Assembly (NCBI GenBank): GCA_037140475.1
Contig: JBAXEJ010000100.1
Span: 1-6,607 of the forward strand
Source: PALSA-1006 sp037140475
GTDB lineage: Bacteria > Pseudomonadota > Gammaproteobacteria > Burkholderiales > Gallionellaceae
Direction of reading: 5' to 3'
DNA: 6,607 nucleotides
The notes under the pieces were generated by a model. The model saw only the letters and a list, made by a program, of their open reading frames with translations, was not told the origin of the DNA and made no database searches. A program made the position numbers and the translations under genes. Below are positions 1-6,252 of this stretch, piece after piece. Within the stretch, counting starts at the first letter, position 1. The number at the start of each line of letters is the position of its first letter.

Positions 1-1
1 C

Positions 2-823
2 CTCAATATTGATGCGCTACCCACCATGCCGCTCATCGCTCAAAAAATCATGGCACTCGATCTTGAGAGTAGTGAGGGTGAAATAGCGATGCTCAAGCTC
101 ATCGAAAAAGACCCACAGATTTCCGCCAGAATAATCGGCCTTTCTAACACAGCGTTTTTCGGTTCAACCAAACCTGTTTTAACGTTGCAGGAGGCAGCGA
201 TGCTGCTGGGTTTTGAGCGCGTCAAAACAGTCACTCTGGGTATTGCTTTCATGACTTCGCTAGCGGATGACGAACCGAGTGAGTTGGATATTCAAGGATT
301 GTGGCTACACAGTTTTCGCACCGCTCTCGCGATGCGGACTCTTTCACGCGCCATGCCTAGCGATGCTCGCCCCTATTTGGATGAGATTTTTTTCGCGGGC
401 CTACTCCATGATATTGGCTATATGGTGCTTAATCACATTGACCGTGAGCGCAGTAACGAGCTGCATCGTCGCTTCGCAGCAGAACCGAATCGCATCTCAA
501 CTGAGATTGAAGCTGAGTTGCTAGAAATGTCGCATGCCGAGTTAGGCGCGGAATTGGTGCGTAATTGGACTTTGCCGGAAAAGCTGATTGCGGTGCTCCG
601 CTATCACCACGACCCCAGCAACCCACATGCAACCGTTGCGCAACCACTGGTGAACATGGTTAATTTGGTTGAGAAAATATTGCCGGGCTACGGCATTCAC
701 GAACAGGTGGAAACTGAGATTCGCGATGAAGAGTGGCTCGCTTTGGGAATCAATCCTGAACAGGCTGACGAAATTGTTCAGCAAATTACTCAGCAGGCAG
801 CAGAAGTTAGTTTGGCGAAGTAA
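2..823 (+). CDS. HDOD-domain signalling protein (5' end outside window)
   Basis: The HDOD domain is an HD-related output domain found in bacterial signalling proteins; most members have no proven enzymatic activity. The frame is open to the left edge, and the residues before the first ATG (position 26) read LNIDALPT. They run into MPLIAQKIM, which is the typical start of an HDOD domain (LP.LP..A.KI). The true start is therefore upstream and the ATG at 26 is internal. Counting from that Met: a helical region with LIEKDPQISARIIGLSNTAF (about 25-44), GFERVKTVTLGIAF (62-75), His95, the LLHDIG motif with His128-Asp129, His170 and the HHD triplet at 194-196. The HD-type histidines are thus partly kept, so hydrolase activity cannot be excluded from sequence alone. 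The C-terminus is complete (TAA 821-823) and overlaps the convergent phosphatase gene by 17 bp. What lies N-terminal (for example a receiver or EAL domain) is not visible. Confidence 0.9.
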   Translation, partial: LNIDALPTMPLIAQKIMALDLESSEGEIAMLKLIEKDPQISARIIGLSNTAFFGSTKPVLTLQEAAMLLGFERVKTVTLGIAFMTSLADDEPSELDIQGLWLHSFRTALAMRTLSRAMPSDARPYLDEIFFAGLLHDIGYMVLNHIDRERSNELHRRFAAEPNRISTEIEAELLEMSHAELGAELVRNWTLPEKLIAVLRYHHDPSNPHATVAQPLVNMVNLVEKILPGYGIHEQVETEIRDEEWLALGINPEQADEIVQQITQQAAEVSLAK

Positions 824-1481
824 AGTAGCGCCTAGCGTTTCCGTCGGTATTCGTTGTTGCAACATAAAGATCAACGCGCCCGCAATTGGCAAGATTGGCG
901 AGCACGACCGCCTCTGGTGTACTCGCTAAGCCCTGTGCTGCGAGAATGGGATTTTCGTGTGATACCACCAAAAATCTTGCATCGGGATGTTGCATCACAA
1001 GATCATCGACAAAACTGCTTACTCTTTCCATTTGCTCTAAAAAAGACTCACCGTTCGGTGTTTTAAATCTGAGCGGATCAGCGAGCACTTGATCGTTGAA
1101 CGCATTCACTGGTTGACCATCCATGCCTGATTTACGTTCGTTAAGCCGCGCATCAATATGCAGTGGTATGTTTCTGTCTTTTAGCAAAAAAGCCATTGTT
1201 TCTTGCGCACGGGGAAATTCAGAAACGAAAGCGTGAGTGAAATTTTCTGCGATAAGCGTAGTTGCAAGAGTTGCTGCTTGAACTTTGCCTTTTTCAGTTA
1301 AATGCACCGGTTTATTTGGATCGTCATTGATAAAGTGCCCAATATTCGCTTCGCTTTCGCCGTGACGAATAAAAGTGAATTGCACGCGTCGAGGCGGAGT
1401 TTGCTTAGGGGCTTTAGGTGGGCGGATCATGACTACGACTACCAAAACGAGTGCGACAAGTATGACGAGTTCTATCAACAT
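807..1481 (-). CDS. Membrane-anchored histidine phosphatase family protein
   Basis: This is a member of the phosphoglycerate mutase-like histidine phosphatase superfamily, which forms a phosphohistidine intermediate to move or remove phosphate. All the expected catalytic residues are visible: the RHGES motif (Arg39, nucleophile His40), Arg91 in the SEFPRAQET segment, the acidic Glu115 in LNERKSG, Glu145 in NGESF, and the second histidine His175 in VVSHENP. Residues 2-19 are almost purely hydrophobic and are followed by a Lys/Arg/Pro-rich linker (20-33). This suggests an N-terminal membrane anchor with, by the positive-inside rule, a cytoplasmic catalytic domain. The substrate cannot be told; SixA-type or general phosphatases are possible. 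The ATG at 1481 has no clear Shine-Dalgarno sequence. An internal Met at residue 18 would remove the anchor, but it has no better ribosome site, so the long form is preferred. The gene is transcribed away from the ATPase and its last 17 bp overlap the HDOD gene. Confidence 0.88.
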   Translation of the reverse strand: MLIELVILVALVLVVVVMIRPPKAPKQTPPRRVQFTFIRHGESEANIGHFINDDPNKPVHLTEKGKVQAATLATTLIAENFTHAFVSEFPRAQETMAFLLKDRNIPLHIDARLNERKSGMDGQPVNAFNDQVLADPLRFKTPNGESFLEQMERVSSFVDDLVMQHPDARFLVVSHENPILAAQGLASTPEAVVLANLANCGRVDLYVATTNTDGNARRYFTSPN

Positions 1482-1510
1482 AAATTTTTTTCAAATGTTT
1501 TCTTGGCAAA

Positions 1511-1539
1511 AGTTTATCCGTCTACATGATTGAGATCAA
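1511..1539 (-). promoter_or_regulatory. Predicted sigma70-type promoter of the histidine phosphatase gene
   Basis: Reading the minus strand, TTGATC (1539-1534) and TAAACT (1516-1511) are separated by exactly 17 bases, resembling -35 and -10 hexamers with 4/6 matches each. Transcription would start near 1504, giving a leader of about 22 bases before the ATG at 1481. The -35 lies inside the FNR-like palindrome, so a factor bound there would probably block this promoter. This is prediction by eye. Confidence 0.4.
1526..1539. promoter_or_regulatory. FNR/ANR-type (CRP-FNR family) binding site, candidate
   Basis: The 14-mer ATGATTGAGATCAA matches the FNR/ANR consensus TTGAT-N4-ATCAA at 9 of 10 defined positions; only the first T is A. 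It lies in the divergent region between the phosphatase and ATPase genes. Its centre (1532.5) is about 81 bases upstream of the transcription start I infer for the ATPase promoter, a spacing compatible with class I activation. It also overlaps the putative -35 of the phosphatase gene. If functional, it would link the ATPase to low oxygen. Chance occurrence of a 9/10 match cannot be excluded. Confidence 0.45.
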
Positions 1540-1572
1540 TTTGTTCCCATGCCTTTGAGTATTAGTAGTTCG

Positions 1573-1617
1573 GGATTTCCCTAAACTGAATATTACTTTG
1601 CTAGACTGACCGTGCAG
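1573..1617 (+). promoter_or_regulatory. Predicted promoter of the P-type ATPase gene; repeat copy A
   Basis: This contains an extended -10 element, TGC followed by TAGACT (1602-1607), with no good TTGACA box 17 bases upstream. The whole 45-base segment is 36/45 identical without gaps to 4441-4485, which sits in front of the next gene unit. Shared blocks include CTAAACT and TTACTTTGCTA. Conservation of both the -10 and the CTAAACT block at fixed spacing suggests the same promoter class. Transcription would start near 1614 and leave a leader of about 145 bases before the ATG at 1759. Confidence 0.5.
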
Positions 1618-1697
1618 GCCACAAGCAAGGCAATACAGCAGGAGCGTCCTTTACTTCATGTTAAAGCATCAAGTGATAATCTGAATTGAAACTAACC

Positions 1698-1769
1698 ATG
1701 AATGAGCATAAGCCAGCTTCAGGTAGCACACAAAAAAGAATTTTCTGGAGCGTAAAACATGAACGATAG
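1698..1769 (+). other. Possible upstream ORF (23 codons) overlapping the ATPase start
   Basis: An ATG at 1698 opens 23 codons (beginning MNEHKPASGSTQKRIFW) that stop with TAG at 1767-1769, 11 bases past the ATPase start codon at 1759. The arrangement could allow translational coupling, and its codons cover the ATPase Shine-Dalgarno sequence. There is no convincing Shine-Dalgarno sequence in front of it and I recognise no product, so it may simply be chance. It is noted because the ATPase leader is long. Confidence 0.15.
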
Positions 1770-4437
1770 CCACCATCTCTCCGTGCAGGAGGTATTGAGT
1801 TCAGTCGCGTCGAGTGCGCACGGCTTGAGCCATGCTGAAGCATCACAGCGTTTGATTAAATATGGACCTAATCAGCTCGCCCCTACCAAGCGCCGCACGC
1901 TATTGATGCGCTTCTTACTGCAATTTCATAACGTGCTGATCTATGTGTTGCTGGCTTCGGCAGGCGTTACTGCCTTGCTCGCGCACTGGGTAGATACCAG
2001 TGTAATCGTCGGCGTAGTGTTCATTAATGCGATCATTGGTGTCATCCAAGAAGGCAAGGCGGAAAAGGCGATGGAAGCCATTCGCCTTATGTTGTCACCT
2101 GAAGCTACGGTGCTACGCGATGGCAAGCGAGAAGTTATTGCTGCCGAAGCATTGGTGCCGGGCGATATTGTGCTATTGCAGTCTGGCGACAAAGTACCTG
2201 CCGATTTGCGGTTGTTGAGCGTAAAAAATTTGCGTATCGAAGAAGCTGCACTTACTGGCGAATCAACCGCTGTCGATAAAAATACCACTGCCGTGGATGA
2301 ACGCGCCGAGTTAGGTGATCGTAGCTGTATGGCGTATGGCAGTACGCTGGTGGTGTACGGACAAGGGATGGGCGTCGTGGTTGGCACGGCAGGCAATACC
2401 GAAATTGGCCGTATCAGTGCCATGTTAGACGAGGTGCAGTCGATGACCACACCGTTGTTGCGACAGATGGAAAAGTTTGGGCGTTGGCTCACTGGTCTCA
2501 TCATGGTGCTGGCCGCAATCATGTTCCTGTTTGGTTGGTGGGTGCATCACTTTGACCTCGGGGCTATGTTCCTCGCCGCTGTCAGCATGGCGGTGGCGGC
2601 GATTCCAGAAGGATTGCCTGCCGTGTTGACCATCACGCTAGCGTTGGGTGTGCAGCGCATGGCGAAACGTAACGCCATTATTCGGCGTTTGCCTGCGGTA
2701 GAGGCGCTCGGTTCGGTGACGGTGATTTGTACTGACAAAACAGGGACGTTGACGCGCAATGAAATGACAGTGCAACGGGTGGTGACTGCTACACATCTGT
2801 TTGAGGTGAGCGGCGGTGGCTATGCGCCACATGGAGGGTTCGCCGTTGATGGGCAAGAAGTGAGCATTGCCGACTTTCCCGACACGCTTGATCTGCTGCG
2901 CGCCGGTCTGTTGTGCAACGAAGCTTCATTGCGTGAAAGGCAGGGGACGTGGCAGATTACCGGTGATCCCACCGAAGGCGCACTACTCACCTTGGCGATG
3001 AAAGCGGGACTCGACCCCGTGTTCGAACATGAGTCGCTGCCGCGCACCGATCTCATCCCCTTTGAATCAGAACATCGTTTTATGGCGACTTTGCATCACG
3101 ATCATGCCGGACATGCGTTCGTCTATGTGAAAGGCGCGGTAGAGCAAGTGCTAGCGATGTGCAATCGGCAGCGGGGCTTGGGTGAGGATGTGCCGCTCGA
3201 TCTGCCGCAGTGGCATAGCAAGATGACCGAAACTGGGGCGCTCGGACAGCGCGTGTTGGCATTGGCAATGAAGGCCGTCGAGAGCGGGCAACGCGAATTA
3301 AACTTTGACGACACGCAGGGTGACTTCACCTTACTTGGTATGGTTGGCATCACTGATCCGCCACGCGAAGAATCCATCGCCGCCGTGCGTGACTGCAAGG
3401 CAGCAGGTATTCGCGTCAAGATGATTACGGGTGACCATGCCGAAACGGCACGCGCTATTGCGGCACAAATCGGACTCGGTAACGGTCGTGTGCTGACAGG
3501 AGGCGAACTGGACGCACTGGATGAGGCCTCTCTGCGTCAAGCTGTACGTGAGGTGGATGTGTTTGCACGCGCGAGCCCTGAACACAAGCTAAGACTGGTC
3601 GAGGCATTGCAGGCCAACGGAGAAATCGTCGCCATGACCGGCGATGGCGTAAACGATGCGCCTGCATTGAAGCGGGCCGATATTGGTGTGGCGATGGGGA
3701 TGAAGGGCACGGAGGTTGCCAAGGAGGCGGCTGAGATGGTGTTGGCGGATGATAACTTCGCCACCATTGCTCACGCGGTGGAGGAGGGGCGCACCGTCTA
3801 TGACAACCTCAAAAAAGCGATTGTGTTCATTATGCCAACTAATGGCGGGGAGGCCGGTATCGTACTGATCGCCATCTTGTTTGGCATGGCGTTGCCGATT
3901 ACTCCGGTGCAGATACTGTGGGTGAATATGGTTACGGCGATTACGCTGGCGTTGGCGCTGTCTTTTGAAAAAACTGAAACAGGGGTAATGCTTCGTCCGC
4001 CTCGCCCAGCCACAGAGCCTATCCTGTCGGGCTTTATGATCTGGCGCATCACCTTCGTTTCCGTCTTGCTCACAGCAGGAACGATCGCGCTGTATTTATG
4101 GGAGAGCGCGCGCGGTGTAAGCCTCGAGGAAAGTCGCACTGTCGCGGTGAATGCCTTGGTGGCGGGTGAGATGGCGTACCTGTTTAACTGTCGCTATCTG
4201 CTTGCTCCGGTGCGGTCTTGGCAAGATTTCACCGGTAATGTTTATGTCTTACTCACGATCGGAATTTTGGCGGTGATACAAATGCTTTTTACTTATTTGC
4301 CGTTTATGCAGGGCATGTTTGGCGTAGTTGCTATCGATGCTTCTGCGTGGCTCAGAATTGTTGGTTTTGGGGTGTTGTTATTTATTGCAGTGGAATTCGA
4401 AAAAATATTGATCAAACGCAAAGCTGTGACTGTTTAG
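1759..4437 (+). CDS. P2-type cation-transporting ATPase
   Basis: An integral inner-membrane pump that uses ATP to move cations, at 892 residues the usual length. Domains in order: cation-ATPase N-terminal domain (about 6-75), M1-M2 (about 57-97), actuator domain with TGES (166-169), M3-M4 (about 243-291) with PEGLP (283-287), phosphorylation site DKTGTLT (Asp326), nucleotide-binding domain with TGDPTEGALL (401-410) and KGA (458-460), then DPPR (533-536), TGD (557-559), TGDGVNDAP (627-635), and M5-M10 (about 686-883). All catalytic motifs are intact. Compared with SERCA-type Ca2+ pumps, the ligand equivalents Glu284 (M4), Asn695 and Glu698 (M5, NGGE), Asn723 and Thr726 (M6) and probably Glu804 (M8) are kept. 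The M6 aspartate (SERCA Asp800) is Ala727, so calcium specificity should not be assumed. The start ATG has GGAG at 1747-1750 with 8-base spacing. The gene appears monocistronic, with its own promoter and a possible FNR-type site upstream. No terminator hairpin is evident after the TAG. Confidence 0.95.
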   Translation: MNDSHHLSVQEVLSSVASSAHGLSHAEASQRLIKYGPNQLAPTKRRTLLMRFLLQFHNVLIYVLLASAGVTALLAHWVDTSVIVGVVFINAIIGVIQEGKAEKAMEAIRLMLSPEATVLRDGKREVIAAEALVPGDIVLLQSGDKVPADLRLLSVKNLRIEEAALTGESTAVDKNTTAVDERAELGDRSCMAYGSTLVVYGQGMGVVVGTAGNTEIGRISAMLDEVQSMTTPLLRQMEKFGRWLTGLIMVLAAIMFLFGWWVHHFDLGAMFLAAVSMAVAAIPEGLPAVLTITLALGVQRMAKRNAIIRRLPAVEALGSVTVICTDKTGTLTRNEMTVQRVVTATHLFEVSGGGYAPHGGFAVDGQEVSIADFPDTLDLLRAGLLCNEASLRERQGTWQITGDPTEGALLTLAMKAGLDPVFEHESLPRTDLIPFESEHRFMATLHHDHAGHAFVYVKGAVEQVLAMCNRQRGLGEDVPLDLPQWHSKMTETGALGQRVLALAMKAVESGQRELNFDDTQGDFTLLGMVGITDPPREESIAAVRDCKAAGIRVKMITGDHAETARAIAAQIGLGNGRVLTGGELDALDEASLRQAVREVDVFARASPEHKLRLVEALQANGEIVAMTGDGVNDAPALKRADIGVAMGMKGTEVAKEAAEMVLADDNFATIAHAVEEGRTVYDNLKKAIVFIMPTNGGEAGIVLIAILFGMALPITPVQILWVNMVTAITLALALSFEKTETGVMLRPPRPATEPILSGFMIWRITFVSVLLTAGTIALYLWESARGVSLEESRTVAVNALVAGEMAYLFNCRYLLAPVRSWQDFTGNVYVLLTIGILAVIQMLFTYLPFMQGMFGVVAIDASAWLRIVGFGVLLFIAVEFEKILIKRKAVTV

Positions 4438-4440
4438 GCT

Positions 4441-4485
4441 GGATTTAGCTAAACTAAAAATTACTTTGCTACACTAGCAGCGCAG
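4441..4485 (+). promoter_or_regulatory. Predicted promoter of the 4545-6050 gene unit; repeat copy B
   Basis: It starts 4 bases after the ATPase stop codon. It carries an extended -10 element, TGC plus TACACT (4470-4475), and is 36/45 identical to the segment in front of the ATPase (1573-1617). Identical blocks are GGATTT, CTAAACT, TTACTTTGCTA and a final GCAG. Transcription would start near 4482, leaving a leader of roughly 60 bases. That the element recurs only in front of gene starts favours a promoter over a random repeat. Confidence 0.5.
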
Positions 4486-4490
4486 AATTA

Positions 4491-4506
4491 GCACTCGAAT
4501 AAGTGC
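4491..4506 (+). other. Small inverted repeat in the leader of the 4545 gene
   Basis: GCACT (4491-4495) and AGTGC (4502-4506) can pair across a 6-base loop just downstream of the predicted transcription start. A five-pair stem with no U-tract is too weak for a terminator. It could be a minor leader hairpin or chance. Confidence 0.15.
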
Positions 4507-4544
4507 AGGTCAATCTAAACAATCCAAAATAAGCGGGGGACGAT

Positions 4545-4973
4545 ATGCCACATATTGAGAAGGAAGACTTTCATACTCGTTTGAACGGAACTTTTTACGG
4601 CGTATTGAAATGGCAGCAGCTGGATGTATTGTGGGACAAAATCAAAGTGGGTCAGTGGTATTTTTACCAAATTGGAGAAGAGCTTCCTGTTGCCGCATTA
4701 AGTGGTGAACCACTTGCCGTCCGTGTAGACGCCTTAAATACTTTATTGCAAAAAGATCATGAATTTGATTTTTGCGGAATTGTGTATGCGGATGATTTGG
4801 AAGCGCCTACTTTGGTCAAAGTATACGACCCCAATCATATTGGCACTTCGTGTGGTGCAGGTGCGTTAGGTTCCCCTCCGGCGTGGTTGTTAAGTATTGA
4901 GCCGCCATTGCGAATCGAGGTGCACCCGCCTATTACCAATAGTCGTAAGCGTTGGTGGCAATTGTTTGATTGA
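4545..4973 (+). CDS. Conserved-looking protein of unknown function, 142 residues
   Basis: I do not recognise a named family. The protein is soluble in appearance, with no signal peptide or membrane segment. It is aromatic-rich near the N-terminus (FYGVLKW, QWYFYQ) and has an acidic middle (YADDLEAP, 82-88) followed by VYDPNHIGTSCGAG (93-106). Two cysteines, Cys77 and Cys103, are not in a CxxC pair. A proline-rich stretch (IEPPLRIEVHPP) precedes a basic, Trp-containing C-terminus. The ATG is preceded by GGGGGA (4535-4540), a purine-rich ribosome site with short 4-base spacing. It is first in a unit with a glutaredoxin-like gene, whose start overlaps its stop (TGATG at 4971-4975). Close coupling suggests a shared role, possibly redox-related, but this is inference from context only. 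Confidence 0.8.
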   Translation: MPHIEKEDFHTRLNGTFYGVLKWQQLDVLWDKIKVGQWYFYQIGEELPVAALSGEPLAVRVDALNTLLQKDHEFDFCGIVYADDLEAPTLVKVYDPNHIGTSCGAGALGSPPAWLLSIEPPLRIEVHPPITNSRKRWWQLFD

Positions 4974-5206
4974 TGAGTGCGCGGCGACTTAAACTTTTCG
5001 GCACGCACTTTTGTCACTTATGTGACCAAGCAAAAGCGATATTGCGAGAAGCCGATATTGAGTTTGAGTATGTCGATATTGCGGCTGATGAGGGCTTGAT
5101 AGAAAAGTATGGAACTCGAATTCCAGTTGTGCAGAGAATAGATTCAAATGAGGAGCTTGGTTGGCCGTTTGATGCAACGATGTTTGCAAAATGGCTGAAT
5201 GATTGA
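4973..5206 (+). CDS. Glutaredoxin-like thiol-disulfide protein (DUF836 type)
   Basis: A 77-residue thioredoxin-fold protein of the short glutaredoxin-like family. Such proteins reduce or exchange disulfides in the cytoplasm, though many members are uncharacterised. Visible are the first strand RLKLFGT, the redox motif CHLC (Cys14-Cys17) at the head of helix 1 (DQAKAILREA), the second strand FEYVDI, and IPVV with the cis-proline at Pro51 before the third strand. The length is typical for this minimal fold. The ATG at 4973 is chosen because it overlaps the upstream stop as TGATG, implying translational re-initiation; a TTG one codon earlier is less likely. It lies between the unknown 142-residue protein and the outer-membrane protein gene, and the three are probably co-transcribed. 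Confidence 0.85.
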   Translation: MSARRLKLFGTHFCHLCDQAKAILREADIEFEYVDIAADEGLIEKYGTRIPVVQRIDSNEELGWPFDATMFAKWLND

Positions 5207-5223
5207 TGTGCTGCGATTGAGTG

Positions 5224-5229
5224 AAGGAG
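5224..5229 (+). promoter_or_regulatory. Ribosome binding site that sets a GTG start at 5235
   Basis: AAGGAG ends 5 bases before the GTG at 5235, ideal Shine-Dalgarno spacing. An in-frame ATG at 5199 lies inside the glutaredoxin gene and has no comparable ribosome site. Starting at 5235 also places a clean signal peptide at the very N-terminus. Confidence 0.7.
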
Positions 5230-5234
5230 TGCTT

Positions 5235-6050
5235 GTGTTAAACAGAATTGTTTTATTAAGCCTTGGCTATGCACTGCTCAATACTGCATTTGCAGCAACA
5301 GATGGTATTCGCCTGTCCAATAACCAAATTAGTCTCCACTCGATTTCTACCAATGTGGACTACACCGAAACAAATAATACGGGTGTGCTCGATACCGAGG
5401 ATGGTCGAGTCTCAGGGCTTGCAGTTTCTCTTTCTAGTATGAAAAACGGTTGGGTTAAAAGTGAATATTGGTATGCAGACTATGATTATTCGAAAGGTCG
5501 TACCCGCTATGTCGGCGCCTATATCAGTGGTGGCGGTGGCTATGGCTCAGTAGTCAGCACCTCAGGTGCGGTGCTGTCCAATTATAGTTTTCGCTATGGA
5601 AAAGGTTTTACGCTTAACAACTCAACGATGCTCACGCCCTATGCTGAATTGGGACATCACTTTTGGGATCGAGGTGTTAATTACGGTGAGGTTTATACCC
5701 ATTACTACACCGGCTTAGGTGGGCTGTTCCAGTATTCGCCCAATCAATCAGTCGTGTTGTCGCTGAATGGGCTGTATGGGAATACTAAAAATTCACATAT
5801 CAAAGTAGTTGGGGGCGGTGGTGGAGATTACGGTTTCGCCGGGCCACTGGGTAATTCGCCACTAACTCGAATTGGGCTCGCCGTTGATTTTAGGGTGGAT
5901 GACAATATTTACGCAAAATTGAGTGCTGAGCGAACACGTTTTATCTATGGAAAGAGTGCGGTTTATTACACAGGCACGGGGTATTTTTTGGAGCCAGACA
6001 GCTCAACGAGTTACACCATCGTTAAATTGGGCCTTGGCCACACGTTTTAA
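5235..6050 (+). CDS. Putative outer-membrane beta-barrel protein
   Basis: A 271-residue precursor. Residues 1-20 (initiator, then LNRIVLLSLGYALLNTAFA) form a classical Sec signal peptide with an AFA cleavage site before ATDG. The mature part, about 251 residues, is rich in alternating aromatic and polar residues (for example WVKSEYWYADYDYS, TPYAELGHHFW). It has Gly-rich turns (GGGGYGS, GGGGGDYG) and ends in KLGLGHTF, whose terminal Phe fits the BAM recognition signal for outer-membrane insertion. It resembles the broad opacity/autotransporter-barrel-like class, but I cannot name a family or a transported substrate; no lipid-modification or catalytic motif is seen. A longer start at 5199 would add 12 residues before the signal peptide and overlap the glutaredoxin gene. 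It is third in the unit beginning at 4545, 28 bases after the glutaredoxin stop. Its last 29 bases overlap the convergent HicB-like gene, and no terminator hairpin is evident. Confidence 0.8.
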   Translation: MLNRIVLLSLGYALLNTAFAATDGIRLSNNQISLHSISTNVDYTETNNTGVLDTEDGRVSGLAVSLSSMKNGWVKSEYWYADYDYSKGRTRYVGAYISGGGGYGSVVSTSGAVLSNYSFRYGKGFTLNNSTMLTPYAELGHHFWDRGVNYGEVYTHYYTGLGGLFQYSPNQSVVLSLNGLYGNTKNSHIKVVGGGGGDYGFAGPLGNSPLTRIGLAVDFRVDDNIYAKLSAERTRFIYGKSAVYYTGTGYFLEPDSSTSYTIVKLGLGHTF

Positions 6051-6252
6051 GCGAGTGTGATAGATATGTATTGAAATGTAAGCGAATCATTTTAGGCGCT
6101 TTACCTTCTTCAAAATGGCAATGCACAGCATCATGTACTTGCTGGTGAATTTCTTCGAGGTCATCCGCTTCCGTAAAAATAGATTCGCCAAGTGCACGAG
6201 CAGTCCATCCACCTTCGGGTGCTTCCTCTACGACAAACATGATTTCGTTCAT
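6022..6252 (-). CDS. HicB-like antitoxin family protein, without a HicA partner
   Basis: A small protein of 76 residues whose first 60 residues look like the short HicB-type fold. MNEIMFVVEEAPEGGWTARA is a strand pair, ALGESIFTEADDLEE is typical of the family, then comes an amphipathic helix (QQVHDAVHCHFEEG) and a final strand, KMIRLHF. Relatives are sometimes mislabelled 2-oxoisovalerate dehydrogenase; nothing here supports an enzyme. In family members I know, the protein ends a few residues after the RLHF strand and is followed by a hicA toxin gene. Here the tail NTYLSHSLKTCGQGPI looks unrelated, continues antisense into the 3' end of the outer-membrane protein gene, and no hicA follows. 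The start ATG overlaps the stop of the VapC stub (6249-6251). The upstream ribosome site is weak (AAGAAAG at 6260-6266). It is probably an orphan antitoxin with an altered C-terminus; function uncertain. Confidence 0.7.
   Translation of the reverse strand: MNEIMFVVEEAPEGGWTARALGESIFTEADDLEEIHQQVHDAVHCHFEEGKAPKMIRLHFNTYLSHSLKTCGQGPI

Noticed and set aside
1618..1758. Possible metal-sensing riboswitch (such as yybP-ykoY) in the ATPase leader
   Set aside because: The leader length and the downstream cation pump fit the idea, but I see none of the conserved yybP-ykoY loop sequences and only a 4-pair stem (AGGA/TCCT). Not supportable.
1941..2522. Long antisense open frame (193 codons) within the ATPase gene
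   Set aside because: It lies wholly opposite the strongly conserved ATPase actuator and M1-M3 region, and its translation is Ser/Thr/Pro-rich with no recognisable domain. It is a reading-frame shadow.
4409..4416. TTGATCAA near the ATPase 3' end as a second FNR-type site
   Set aside because: The half-sites abut with no 4-base spacer, and it lies within coding sequence; it does not match the consensus.
4970..4972. TTG as the glutaredoxin-like start
   Set aside because: The ATG at 4973 overlaps the upstream stop codon as TGATG, a common coupling arrangement, and the TTG adds only one residue.
6051..6075. Terminator between the outer-membrane protein gene and the HicB-like gene
   Set aside because: No stable inverted repeat or U-tract is present; only short repeated AAGCGA words (6049-6054, 6080-6085) are seen.
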